64,000 nt of DNA from Marinospirillum perlucidum (lineage in GTDB: Bacteria; Pseudomonadota; Gammaproteobacteria; Pseudomonadales; Halomonadaceae): assembly GCF_003336805.1 (NCBI RefSeq), contig NZ_QFWJ01000001.1, positions 372,001 through 436,000 of the forward strand. Direction: 5' to 3'. The translations under genes were made by a program, and so were the position numbers. Under the pieces are notes generated by a model. The model was not told the DNA's origin and did not search any database. It saw only the letters and a list, made by a program, of their open reading frames with translations. Position 1 is the stretch's first letter. Each line of letters opens with the position of its first letter. Positions 24,658-33,633 of the stretch are shown here, one piece after another.

Positions 24658-25266
24658 TTATTGAATTGGGTTTTGCAGGGCCGTGGTCAGGGCTTCAGCC
24701 AGTTCCCGGCCGCTGTTGCTATGATTCAGGGTTTGCAGGAGTTGCCCCTGGTTGTTGACCAGGTAGAACTCTGAAGTGTGATCAATGGCATAGCCCATGG
24801 CGGAGTCCAGCTCCACCTGCTGATAGAAGACACCATATTTCTGGGCCAAATCTCGCAGATACTCGGGTTCACCGGTCAGACCGAGGATGTTGGCTTCAAA
24901 AAAGTCAACATAGGCAGCCAGACGCTCGGGGGTGTCCCGGGCTGGATCCACGGAGATAAAGATCGGTTGCAAATCCTGGCGCAATTCCTGGGGAACCAGT
25001 TCCAGGGCCCGGCTCATGAAAGTCATGGACATGGGACAGATATCCGGGCACCAGGTATAGCCGAAATAAATCAGGGCCAACTGGTCATCTTCCAGATCCG
25101 TCAGGGAAAAAGCACCTGCCTGGCTTTGCAGGGTAAAGGGTGCCCCTTGAGGTTTTTCAGACAGGGTGTTGCCTGGTTCGGGGTTCATTCCCATCCAGAT
25201 TTGCAGGCCTGCCAGGCAGGCAACCAGAAAGAGGCCAGCAAAGAGCAGGCTTTTGTTTACACGCAT
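24658..25266 (-). CDS. SCO1/SenC-family copper chaperone
   Basis: 202 residues from the ATG at 25266 (a GTG four codons earlier at 25278 is possible). It has one N-terminal membrane anchor (about 5-25) and a periplasmic thioredoxin fold. Copper ligands are all present: CxxxC in TWCPDICPMSM and the distal His in AIDHTSEFYL. It helps assemble the CuA site of cytochrome c oxidase, with PCu(A)C made from the same operon. The oxidase genes are not in this window. Confidence 0.93.
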   Translation of the reverse strand: MRVNKSLLFAGLFLVACLAGLQIWMGMNPEPGNTLSEKPQGAPFTLQSQAGAFSLTDLEDDQLALIYFGYTWCPDICPMSMTFMSRALELVPQELRQDLQPIFISVDPARDTPERLAAYVDFFEANILGLTGEPEYLRDLAQKYGVFYQQVELDSAMGYAIDHTSEFYLVNNQGQLLQTLNHSNSGRELAEALTTALQNPIQ

Positions 25267-25312
25267 GGTTCTTCTCACAGCTTGAAAATAACGAGGGTTA
25301 GGCTATCCACTT

Positions 25313-25696
25313 TCAAGCGGTTAAAGGAGGCGCCCGAGCTGGAGGTTGCCGGGTCTCAGCCGGAGGGTAAAACCCCGGGGAAGGGGGGATGAGGCTTGGC
25401 TCAACCAGCCCGGCGGTCTGGTGGGCAGGAAAAGCCGTGGCGGTAATGGCCGGAGACAGGGCGCAGGCTGGGCACTGACTGAGGGGGCGCTGGGATTCAA
25501 CTCTTTCCCCTTCACTGTTGAATACCAGGCGTTCGCTACTGCCTTGCCAACTGCAGATTTCCAGGGTGCCATCGGCATGGACCAGCAGTGGTGGAACGAC
25601 AAAAGGCGTTAGCACTCTCTGGGTGATGACCAAAAAGGCCATTACCAGCATCAGGGAGTTAAATGTTCGCGCCTTTGCCTGCATGGTCAACCGCAT
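25313..25696 (-). CDS. DUF2946-like small secreted/membrane protein
   Basis: 127 residues. An N-terminal hydrophobic segment (about 12-36) is followed by a short outside region with Cys in LEICSWQG and a CPAC motif, and ends in a Pro-rich tail. This layout matches the DUF2946 family, which commonly sits with copper genes; the CPAC pair is a plausible copper ligand. It is the first gene of the operon with Sco1 and PCu(A)C. Start is uncertain between ATG 25696 and the ATG four codons later. Confidence 0.7.
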   Translation of the reverse strand: MRLTMQAKARTFNSLMLVMAFLVITQRVLTPFVVPPLLVHADGTLEICSWQGSSERLVFNSEGERVESQRPLSQCPACALSPAITATAFPAHQTAGLVEPSLIPPSPGFYPPAETRQPPARAPPLTA

Positions 25697-25737
25697 CTAA
25701 TTTCAGGGTTCGCTGATATTATCAATAAAAACGCCAC

Positions 25738-28530
25738 TCAACCAGTTTTCTCTGATGGGGCTGCTGGTGGTGCGTCGGCCTTGGCTTCCTGTTCAGGAGC
25801 TCGGGGCAGTTCGATCACCAGTCGGGCTCCCTTGAGTTTCTTGGGGTCTTCAACCCAGAGGCGTCCGCCCAGGTGGGCGATGAGACCGCGACTGATGGGA
25901 AGGCCCAGCCCACTGCCGCCAGGGCGTTGGCGGGAATTGGAGGCGGCCTCCTGTTGGATCTGATGGAATTTCTCGAAGACCTTTTCTCTTTCCTCTTCGG
26001 CAATGCCCGGTCCATTGTCTTCAACCGCCAGACGCCAGTTGTTTTTCCAGGCTTCCAGCGTCAGGGTGACCTGAGCGGGTTTTCCCTTGGCAAACTTGCG
26101 GGCATTGTCGAGCAGATTGATCACGACCTGCTGAAGACGGTCGGGATCTGCAATCACCCAGGCTTGCTGGGTGGGCAGCTGGACTTGCAGCTTGATCTCT
26201 GCCTCCTGAAACAACTGGGTAATGGCGTCCACAGAATCCCCGGCCAGTTGGCGAAAATCGACGGGTTCCGGATTGAGGCGCAAGCGTCCGGATTCCAGGC
26301 GTGCCAGATCGAGAATTTCCTCAATCAGGCGCGAGAGGCGTTCACTTTCTTTGACGATCACGCCCAGGAAATGTTCTCGCTTGTCGGTCTCCAGATCACG
26401 GCTATCCCGCAGGATCTCAGCAAAGGCGCGGATCGAGGTCAGAGGGGTCCGAAGTTCATGGCTGATCATGGCTACAAACTCATCCTTGAGGCGATCCAGT
26501 TCTCGCAGGCGCTCATTGGCCGAGCGCAGCTCTTCACCAATGCGGGCCAATTCTGCAGACTTTTGTTCCAGGCGCTTGTTGTATTCCAGGGTTTGCGAGG
26601 TGGTATCCAGAATACTGAGTACCGCCTCCAGGTCCAGTGCTTCACCGCGCACCACGGAATTGATCAGCACCCGGGCCGAGGTGCTGCCTAAAGCCCCGGT
26701 CAGGGCTTGTTCTGCGGCAGCGACCAGTTCCGGTGGGGCCAGTTGATCTTCCTCACTCCTGTTAGCCTCTGCTGTTACCTCGGTCTGAAAGCGCTGGAAG
26801 AGTTTATGCGTTGCCTCCTGCCCCAGATAACGTGTCAGGAGTTGATGCAGTTCCTCTCGGCTGGTCTGCCCCAGCCACAAGTGCGTTTGCATCACCTCGG
26901 GTCTTAAGGCTTCGGTGAAGAGAGCTGCCTGGGTTTGTTCCAGATGTTTTTGGCGGGTAAACAGGGACACGGCAATCAGTAACCCCAGGTTGACCAGCAG
27001 ACTCCAGAAGAGGGCGTGGGTGTAGATGTCCAACCCTTCCAGTCCCAGCAGTGCATAGGGCTTTAAAGCGGCAAGACCCCAGGGGCCTTCTTCAATCAGT
27101 GATAAGGGCAACCAGCCGGACTGGGCAAAACCGGGCAACAGCAGGGTGTAGGCCCAGATCAGAAAGCCGCCGATCAAGCCCAGGGTGGCTCCCTTGGCTG
27201 AAGCCTGGCGCCAGTAAAGGCCGAGCAGTAGTGAGGGTGCAAATTGCGCAGCAGCGGCAAAAGACACCAGGCCGATGGTGACCAGACTGTAGGATTCTCC
27301 CAGCAGGGCGTGGTAGAGGTAGCCAAGAAAAAGAATGACCAGGATGGCGATGCGGCGAATACCTAATAACCAACTGCTGAGATTGCGATCCGGGTCCAGA
27401 TGCAGCCACTTCCAGCGTAGCAGCAGAGGCATCACCAGATGGTTACTGACCATGGTGGACAGAGCGATGGTCTCCACGATGACCATGCCGGTGGCTGCTG
27501 CCAGTCCACCGATGAAGACGATCAGGGGCAGTAACTCCAGACCTGCAGCCAGGGGGAGTGTCAGCACGAAGCTGTCCGGTTCCTGACCGGCATCGCCCAG
27601 CAGCAGGCCAGCCAGGGCCACGGGTATAACAAAAAGATTGATGGCTACCAGATAGAGAGGAAAAAGCCAGCTGGCTCTTTTCAGATGGCGTTCATCAACA
27701 TTTTCGACCACCAGTACCTGAAACTGTCGAGGCAGGGTGATAAAGGCCAGGCTGGCCAGCAGCAGGGTGCCGACCCAGCCGCTGGCGCCTCCGGGGACGG
27801 CCTCCAGCCCCAGGCGCGTGATCTGCTCCGATTTTTGCGCCGCCGTCTGGAAAAGCTCGGTAGGGCCATCGTAAAGCCAGAAAACCACAAAAAGACCGAG
27901 AATTAAAAAAGCCAGGAGTTTAATAATGGACTCAAAGGCGATGGCAACCACCAGACCTTCATGGCGCTCACTGGCATCCAGATGGCGGGTGCCGAACAAG
28001 AGGGTGAAAATACCCAGAACCAGAGCCACCCAGAAGGATTTATCCTGCCAGAAAACCTCTTCACCCAGCTTGCTGGGAAGCTCGGGGTAATCGGTCAGGA
28101 TGGCATGGCTGACGGTAACGGCTTTTAGCTGCAGAGCAATGTAGGGCATGATGGCCAGGATAGCGATCAGGGTCACCAGCGCGGCCAGTAGCCCACTCTT
28201 GCCATAGCGGGCACTGATAAAATCGGCAATGGAGGTGATTTTCTGGGCCCGGGCAATGCGCACCATTTTGCGCAGCATCACCCAGCCCAGGAGCATGGCC
28301 AGGGTGGGGCCCAGATAGATCAGCAGGAAGCTGGGTCCGGCCTCGGCGGCGCGGCCGACACTGCCATAAAAGGTCCAGGCGGTGCAGTAGACGGCAATCG
28401 ACAGGGTATAGATGCTGGGGGAGTTGATGACCGAGCGCCCCTGCTCGGCACGTCGGTCCCCCCAGGCAGCCAGTAGAAAAAGAATCCCCAGGTAACTGAA
28501 GGCAACCGCGACCAATAGCCAGTCACTCAT
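25738..28530 (-). CDS. SLC5 transporter-like sensor histidine kinase (CbrA/CrbS type)
   Basis: 930 residues. The first 530 or so form a sodium:solute-symporter (SLC5) domain with about 13 membrane segments (YTLSIAVYCTAWTFYGSVG, ARYGKSGLLAALVTLIA). A linker and coiled coil (about 650-685) follow, then HisKA with phospho-His691 (ISHELRTPL), and HATPase with LLDNARK, DNGPGI and GGSGLGL boxes, so the kinase should be active. CbrA and CrbS of this build control carbon use and acetyl-CoA synthetase expression through LuxR- or NtrC-type regulators; here the only nearby receiver is the lone CheY-like protein at 30761. Overlaps the small membrane gene by 8 bases. It has no PAS domain that I can see. 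Confidence 0.88.
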   Translation of the reverse strand: MSDWLLVAVAFSYLGILFLLAAWGDRRAEQGRSVINSPSIYTLSIAVYCTAWTFYGSVGRAAEAGPSFLLIYLGPTLAMLLGWVMLRKMVRIARAQKITSIADFISARYGKSGLLAALVTLIAILAIMPYIALQLKAVTVSHAILTDYPELPSKLGEEVFWQDKSFWVALVLGIFTLLFGTRHLDASERHEGLVVAIAFESIIKLLAFLILGLFVVFWLYDGPTELFQTAAQKSEQITRLGLEAVPGGASGWVGTLLLASLAFITLPRQFQVLVVENVDERHLKRASWLFPLYLVAINLFVIPVALAGLLLGDAGQEPDSFVLTLPLAAGLELLPLIVFIGGLAAATGMVIVETIALSTMVSNHLVMPLLLRWKWLHLDPDRNLSSWLLGIRRIAILVILFLGYLYHALLGESYSLVTIGLVSFAAAAQFAPSLLLGLYWRQASAKGATLGLIGGFLIWAYTLLLPGFAQSGWLPLSLIEEGPWGLAALKPYALLGLEGLDIYTHALFWSLLVNLGLLIAVSLFTRQKHLEQTQAALFTEALRPEVMQTHLWLGQTSREELHQLLTRYLGQEATHKLFQRFQTEVTAEANRSEEDQLAPPELVAAAEQALTGALGSTSARVLINSVVRGEALDLEAVLSILDTTSQTLEYNKRLEQKSAELARIGEELRSANERLRELDRLKDEFVAMISHELRTPLTSIRAFAEILRDSRDLETDKREHFLGVIVKESERLSRLIEEILDLARLESGRLRLNPEPVDFRQLAGDSVDAITQLFQEAEIKLQVQLPTQQAWVIADPDRLQQVVINLLDNARKFAKGKPAQVTLTLEAWKNNWRLAVEDNGPGIAEEEREKVFEKFHQIQQEAASNSRQRPGGSGLGLPISRGLIAHLGGRLWVEDPKKLKGARLVIELPRAPEQEAKADAPPAAPSEKTG

Positions 28531-28720
28531 CCTTGCTCCCCTCCAGTAACCAGGCGGCCAGGGCCAGAATCACTAGCCACGCTGCGAAGAGGTAAAGCGG
28601 CAGGCCGGAAAAGCCCAGCCAGGCAGGCCGATCGAAAACCAGCAATACCGGGGGGGTAAAGAGTACCAGGGCCAAGAGTAGAAGCCCGACCAGGCGCGCC
28701 TGGAGCAGAGAGCCTTTCAT
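28523..28720 (-). CDS. Small two-helix membrane protein
   Basis: 65 residues, almost entirely two hydrophobic helices (about 8-30 and 38-59) with a basic start and acidic end. Small proteins of this kind (DUF485 or DUF4212 type) are commonly encoded just upstream of SLC5 acetate permeases; I cannot assign the exact family. It overlaps both neighbours (4 bases with the exonuclease gene, 8 with the SLC5-kinase gene), so it is a genuine operon member and probably a partner of the transporter domain. Confidence 0.7.
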   Translation of the reverse strand: MKGSLLQARLVGLLLLALVLFTPPVLLVFDRPAWLGFSGLPLYLFAAWLVILALAAWLLEGSKDE

Positions 28721-30753
28721 GACCCCTGTTCCACTTGTTGTTGTAGCTTCAGTGCCGCATCCAGGGAGGTAATTCCCCGGGCTTCCAGGCGCGGCAGCAG
28801 GGCCAGCAGGAGTTCTGCCGTAACCCGGGCATCTCCCAGGGCCGTGTGGCGGGTGCCTGGAGGAAACGTCAGGTCAAAACGCTCAGCCAGGTCGTCGAGG
28901 CCATGGCCTTCCAGGCTCGGGTCCAGCCCGCGAGATAGCAGCAGGGTATCCAGTACCGGCATGTCGAACTTCACACCCACCTCCTCGGCCTGACGGCTGA
29001 CCGCAAGAACATCAAAGGCTGCATTGTGAGCGACCAGCACGGCATGGCCAACATAATCCCGAAAACGGGGCAGTACCACCTTCAGGGGAGGACTTGCGGC
29101 CACATCAGCATCGGTTAGGCCATGAATGCGCGTGCTGGCCGGTGGAATGGCGCGTCCTGGATTGACCTTCTGATCAAAAATATCCCGGGCCAGCAGGCGC
29201 CCCTGGAGCAGGCGACAGGCCCCGATACTGATGACCTCGTCCCCCTTGCGTAGCTGCAGGCCGGTGGTCTCGGTATCAAAAACCACCATTTCCAGTTGTC
29301 GCAAGGGGCGCTGACCTAGCTGATCATCGGGAGGTGGCAGGTCAGCAATACTGAAATCGTGAAATTCCGGCCGGGGTTCAATGCGTGGAGAGGGTGGGCT
29401 AATCCGTCTGGCAGCGGGCAGGGGGATACGCAAGCGGGCTTGCTCGCTTTCGGTAGCCTCCTGACTCCACCAGTCGCTGGCATGACGGCGGAGGATATCG
29501 CCCAGATGGGGAGCCAGCTCCTCATCCCCCAGGCGTACTTCTTCCCACTGCTGAAGTTGGGCCAGGGTCAGGGGTTGGCCCGTCCAGATCAAATCCAGAT
29601 AGACTCGCTTATCCGCCAGCAGCATTTCCACTTCAAATTGCGTCTGGCCGGTCTTTTCGCTGAGTTTTTCCAGCAGAGTCTCCAGCAGAGCCAGCAGGCT
29701 GGGAGTATCCGCCTGAAACCAGAGGGGAATACCGACCGGCGTCAAGCGCAAGCCCTGGTTGTTGAGGCTGGGTTCCAGTGCGGCCCAGAGGTCATTGGAC
29801 CAGGTGGCAGCCAGTTGAACCTGATCCTGGTGCAGACCTTCCAGTAGCTGGGCCAACTCCTTAACCAGATGACCCAGGGCCTGGCTATCCTCCTGCATGG
29901 CTTTTTGCAGGCGTTCTCGTAGCTGAGTATCCGTTGCTTCGTGGCCCAGGAGTTCACCGGCGGTTGCCAGATTGGCCACATGGCCTCGCAAGGCGGGTAG
30001 CAGCTGTCCCAGGGGTTGGCGCCAGCGCTGGTCGCTACGTTGACGTTCGCTGGCATCCTTGAGGGTGATCAGAGCCTCGCCCTGGCTGGCTTTGACCCGG
30101 CGCAGATCGCAGACCAGCCAGGAAGTCTGGTAGGGCAGCAGGAGCTGGCGAGGACTGCCATCCTTGGGGAGTTGCTGCAGGGTTTCCCTGAGGCTGGAGG
30201 CAGGCAACAATTCTTCCAGGCGGCGGCCCAGTCCCAAGGCGGGATGATGATCAAAAAGGCTTTCCGCTGCGGGATTGAAAAGCAGCAAGCGTTGATGGCG
30301 ATCACACAGCAGCAGGGGTAAATCCAGAACCTGCAGGAGGGCTTCCATCTCCAGATGCAGGCGGGCTGCTTCTCTCGCTCCCTGAATTCTAGCTTCGCCC
30401 AGGTGCGCCCTGTCCTGGCGCCAGCCCTGGCGCAAGCGATCCAGGTCAGGCTGCAGGGATCTCAGCCAGCCTTCGGTGGGATAGTCGTCTCGGGCGTCGG
30501 GGTTGGCAGCCAGCCGCGCCAGGAGAACCTGCAGATGGCGAAGCGGCCGGAAAAGCTGGTATTCCAGAGGTAGGCCTAGGATCACTAGAACCAGGGTCGG
30601 CCCCAGACTTAAAAACCAGATGATGCCAGTTTCCAGGGGGGCGGCTGCAAGACGGCTGGTTAGCCAGAGTCCCACAAAGAGACCGGCAAAAAGGCTCAGG
30701 CCCGTGAGTAGAAGCCAGCTGCCCAGGAGTTTTTGACGCGGCGGCATGGGCAT
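28717..30753 (-). CDS. Decayed membrane histidine kinase fused to a DnaQ-type DEDDh exonuclease
   Basis: 678 residues from ATG 30753 (or 30747); the frame is open upstream to 30888 but that part is the antisense of the receiver gene. Two membrane helices (10-34, 41-62), a linker, a PAS-like domain (about 135-235), then regions shaped like HisKA (243-310) and HATPase (315-460). The phospho-acceptor His is absent (RQPLGQLLPALRG) and the N box (LLETLLEKLSEKTG) and G1 box (IWTGQPL) lack their key residues. Residues 489-678 are a complete exonuclease: Asp493/Glu495 in VVFDTETTGL, Asp581 in HNAAFD, His636 and Asp641 in HTALGDARV. It is a membrane-tethered 3'-5' nuclease with a sensor-like front end, in an operon with a receiver and an SLC5 kinase. 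The nucleic acid target is unknown. Confidence 0.83.
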   Translation of the reverse strand: MPMPPRQKLLGSWLLLTGLSLFAGLFVGLWLTSRLAAAPLETGIIWFLSLGPTLVLVILGLPLEYQLFRPLRHLQVLLARLAANPDARDDYPTEGWLRSLQPDLDRLRQGWRQDRAHLGEARIQGAREAARLHLEMEALLQVLDLPLLLCDRHQRLLLFNPAAESLFDHHPALGLGRRLEELLPASSLRETLQQLPKDGSPRQLLLPYQTSWLVCDLRRVKASQGEALITLKDASERQRSDQRWRQPLGQLLPALRGHVANLATAGELLGHEATDTQLRERLQKAMQEDSQALGHLVKELAQLLEGLHQDQVQLAATWSNDLWAALEPSLNNQGLRLTPVGIPLWFQADTPSLLALLETLLEKLSEKTGQTQFEVEMLLADKRVYLDLIWTGQPLTLAQLQQWEEVRLGDEELAPHLGDILRRHASDWWSQEATESEQARLRIPLPAARRISPPSPRIEPRPEFHDFSIADLPPPDDQLGQRPLRQLEMVVFDTETTGLQLRKGDEVISIGACRLLQGRLLARDIFDQKVNPGRAIPPASTRIHGLTDADVAASPPLKVVLPRFRDYVGHAVLVAHNAAFDVLAVSRQAEEVGVKFDMPVLDTLLLSRGLDPSLEGHGLDDLAERFDLTFPPGTRHTALGDARVTAELLLALLPRLEARGITSLDAALKLQQQVEQGS

Positions 30754-30760
30754 TGACCTC

Positions 30761-31138
30761 TCAAGGTTTGGACGCAGGATCCAGCAGGTTTTTAACCTGG
30801 TTGACCAGCTGCTGGGTGGAAAAGGGTTTGGTGACATAGTCATCGGCCCCCAGAGCCATACCTTTTTCCTTTTCCACTTCACGTCCATGAGCAGTCAGCA
30901 TGATAATGGGCAGCTGACGGTAGGCGTCCTGGTTACGCAGTTTTTCCAGGACTTCAAAACCACTGATTCCCGGGAGACTGATATCCAGTAGCAGCAGATC
31001 AGGGTTTTCCTGCTCCACCTTTTGCAAGGCCGTTTCGCCATCCTCGGCAGTCAGGACACTAAAACCGGCCTGCTGCATCAGAAATTCCAGCGACAGGACA
31101 ATATTGGGTTCGTCATCAACGACCAGCACCTTGGCCAT
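30761..31138 (-). CDS. CheY-like single-domain response regulator
   Basis: 125 residues, one receiver domain: acidic pair Asp8/Asp9 in VVDDEPN, phospho-Asp52 in LLLLDISLPG, Thr82 in MLTAHG and Lys104 in VTKPF. There is no output domain. It starts an operon with the kinase-remnant/exonuclease gene (7 bp apart) and the SLC5 histidine kinase, so that kinase is the likely phosphodonor. The output could be protein-protein, perhaps onto the exonuclease fusion. A divergent 126-bp gap separates it from the calcium antiporter gene. Confidence 0.9.
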   Translation of the reverse strand: MAKVLVVDDEPNIVLSLEFLMQQAGFSVLTAEDGETALQKVEQENPDLLLLDISLPGISGFEVLEKLRNQDAYRQLPIIMLTAHGREVEKEKGMALGADDYVTKPFSTQQLVNQVKNLLDPASKP

Positions 31139-31264
31139 GAGCTTCTCCTGCAGACTTTTTATTCTTGTTTTCAGTCTAGTGGCTTACCGGGCTTGAGGAA
31201 AGGCGACCAAGGCCTCAGACTCAGTTAGAATAGTCTTTTATTTTAAGTAGGGGGTAAAGCAAGC

Positions 31265-32224
31265 GTGCTACTACAAGTACTGGCTGTTATTGGTGGTCTG
31301 ATTCTCCTGGTTTGGAGTGCGGATCGCTTTGTTGTTGGTGCCTCGGTTACGGCCGAAAAGCTGGGTGTTCCCGTTTTGGTGATCGGGATGCTGCTGATGG
31401 GATTTGGCACTTCGGCACCGGAAATGCTGGTGGCCGTTCAGGCCTCCCTGGATGGCAGTCCCGATCTGGCCGTGGGCAATGCCCTGGGTTCCAATATTGC
31501 CAACATTGCCCTGATACTGGGGATAACAGCACTGGTGACGCCCATTCCCGTGGCGACAGGACTGGTACGCAAGGAGATTCCCCTGTTGCTGGTGGTGACT
31601 CTGGGAGCCGCCTTGTTATTGCTTGACCAACAGCTGGTTTGGTGGAAAGGGGCTATCCTGCTGGGTGGTCTGCTGGCATTTATCGGTTACAGCTACTGGC
31701 TGACCCGCCAGGGCCAGAGTGATGCTCTGCTGGAAGAGGTGGAGTCTACACTCCAGCCCATGTCCACGGCTCGGGCTCTTTTCTGGTTGCTTGCAGGCCT
31801 GATACTGCTGATTGTCAGCTCCCGTCTTCTGGTCTGGGGGGCGGTGGAATTAGCCCTGGCCTGGGGCGTCAGTGAGATGGTCGTGGGGCTAACCCTGGTC
31901 GCCGTGGGTACCAGCCTGCCAGAGTTGGCTGCCAGCCTGGCTGCAGCACGCAAGGGGCAAGCTGATCTGGTGCTGGGCAATATCATCGGCTCCAATGTCT
32001 TCAACCTGCTTGCGGTTCTGCCTTTCCCGGCCCTGCTGGCCAGCGGCAGTGAACTGGGTGCTGAGCTCCTGTGGCGTGATCTGCCGGTAATGCTGGGACT
32101 GACGCTGCTGCTACTGCTAGTGTCTCTGGGGCGCCAGGGCATGGAGCGAATCAACCGCCCTGAAGGGGCCGTGCTGCTTCTGTGTTTTATCGGCTATCAG
32201 GGCTGGCTGTTTCTGGGCTCCTAA
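31265..32224 (+). CDS. CaCA-family Na+/Ca2+ antiporter (YrbG-like)
   Basis: 319 residues with about ten membrane segments and the two inverted alpha repeats of the CaCA superfamily, [15 protein letters not shown] near residue 57 and [17 protein letters not shown] near 215, each followed by GNxxGSNxxN ([26 protein letters not shown]). The acidic residues that bind cation are present in both repeats. It exchanges Na+ (or K+/H+) for Ca2+ at the inner membrane. It starts at GTG 31265 after a GGGGG stretch. Its stop codon overlaps that of trkA by 4 bases, tail to tail. Confidence 0.88.
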   Translation: MLLQVLAVIGGLILLVWSADRFVVGASVTAEKLGVPVLVIGMLLMGFGTSAPEMLVAVQASLDGSPDLAVGNALGSNIANIALILGITALVTPIPVATGLVRKEIPLLLVVTLGAALLLLDQQLVWWKGAILLGGLLAFIGYSYWLTRQGQSDALLEEVESTLQPMSTARALFWLLAGLILLIVSSRLLVWGAVELALAWGVSEMVVGLTLVAVGTSLPELAASLAAARKGQADLVLGNIIGSNVFNLLAVLPFPALLASGSELGAELLWRDLPVMLGLTLLLLLVSLGRQGMERINRPEGAVLLLCFIGYQGWLFLGS

Positions 32225-33597
32225 ACAAAGGTGATGCCCACGGCAAAGAGCTGTTCCACTTCGCGGATTTTGCGCTTGTCGACCAGGAAAAGGATGACCT
32301 GGTCGTCGGACTGGATGATCAGGTCACCGTGGGCGATCAGAACCTCCTTGCCTCTGACCAGAGCACCGATGGTGACACCATCGGGCAGATCAATCTGGTC
32401 CAGGGTTCTACCCACAATCTTGGAGCTTTTTTCATCACCAATGGCTACGGCTTCTATGGCTTCAGCAGCACCACGACGCAGGGAGTGAACATTCTTGACC
32501 TGACCACGGCGGACGTGGGTCAAAAGGCTGCCGATGGTGGCCAACTGGGGTGAAAAAGCGATATCCACTTCGCCGCCCTGAACCAGATCCACATAGGCGG
32601 CATTATTAATCAGGGTCATTACCTTGCCGGCCCCCATGCGCTTGGCCAGCATGGAAGACATGATGTTGACTTCGTCATCATTGGTGACAGCACAGAAGAT
32701 ATCAACGTGGTCGATACTTTCTTCCTGCAGCAGGGTCTTGTCAGTGGCTGTGCCATTGAGCACGACACTACGCTCCAGCTTTTCCGCCAGCTCCACGCAA
32801 CGGGCCTGGGAGTATTCGATCAATTTGACCTGGTATTCCTTTTCCAGGCTTTCCGCCAGGCGTTCACCGATATTACCGCCCCCGGCAATGACTATTTTCT
32901 TGTAGCTGTGATCGACGCGGCGCATTTCGCTCATGACTGCGCGGATATGCTTGCGCGCAGCGATAAAGAAGACCTCATCGTCTTCTTCGATCACGGTATC
33001 CCCCTTGGGCAGCAGTGCCTGGTTCTGGCGATAGATGGCCGCTACACGGGTATCAACATTGGGGATGTGCTGGCGCAGGGCGGATAGCTGTTGGCCCACC
33101 AGAGGGCCGCCGCGGTGGGCCTTGACCGCCACCAGCTGGACCAGGCCCCCGGCAAAATCCAGTACCTGCAGGGCACCGGGATATTCAATCAGGCGGCGAA
33201 TATGGTTGGTGACCACCTGTTCCGGGCTGATAAGGACATCGATATCAAAACCCCGCTCGGTCCGGAAAAGACCTTTACGGGACAGGTAGGCCGCCGAGCG
33301 TACCCGTGCAATCTTGCTGGGGGTATTGAAGAGGGCATGGGCCACCTGACAGGCCACCATATTGACCTCATCCGAGTTGGTCACGGCAATAATCATGTCT
33401 GCATCTTCACAGCCTGCCTGGCGCAAGACCGCCGGGTAGGAGGCCTTGCCCTGGATAATACGGATATCCAGTTTGTTCTGGAGATCCCTCAGACGGTCGG
33501 CATTGGCATCGACGATGGTAATGTCATTTTCTTCACCGGCCAGGTTTTCGGCCAGGGTCCCCCCCACCTGTCCAGCGCCGAGGATGATGATTTTCAT
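32221..33597 (-). CDS. trkA: Trk potassium uptake regulatory subunit TrkA
   Basis: 458 residues: two tandem RCK units, each with a Rossmann NAD(H)-binding domain ([15 protein letters not shown] near residue 7, [18 protein letters not shown] near 238) and a TrkA-C ligand domain. TrkA sits on the cytoplasmic face of TrkH and gates potassium uptake in response to nucleotides. It lies 36 bp downstream of trkH on the same strand. In many relatives trkA follows the fmt-rsmB genes; here it is with its channel. Confidence 0.96.
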   Translation of the reverse strand: MKIIILGAGQVGGTLAENLAGEENDITIVDANADRLRDLQNKLDIRIIQGKASYPAVLRQAGCEDADMIIAVTNSDEVNMVACQVAHALFNTPSKIARVRSAAYLSRKGLFRTERGFDIDVLISPEQVVTNHIRRLIEYPGALQVLDFAGGLVQLVAVKAHRGGPLVGQQLSALRQHIPNVDTRVAAIYRQNQALLPKGDTVIEEDDEVFFIAARKHIRAVMSEMRRVDHSYKKIVIAGGGNIGERLAESLEKEYQVKLIEYSQARCVELAEKLERSVVLNGTATDKTLLQEESIDHVDIFCAVTNDDEVNIMSSMLAKRMGAGKVMTLINNAAYVDLVQGGEVDIAFSPQLATIGSLLTHVRRGQVKNVHSLRRGAAEAIEAVAIGDEKSSKIVGRTLDQIDLPDGVTIGALVRGKEVLIAHGDLIIQSDDQVILFLVDKRKIREVEQLFAVGITFV

Positions 33598-33633
33598 GGT
33601 CGTAACTCCTTGTGCGGGTTGCTGTGGCCGGGG

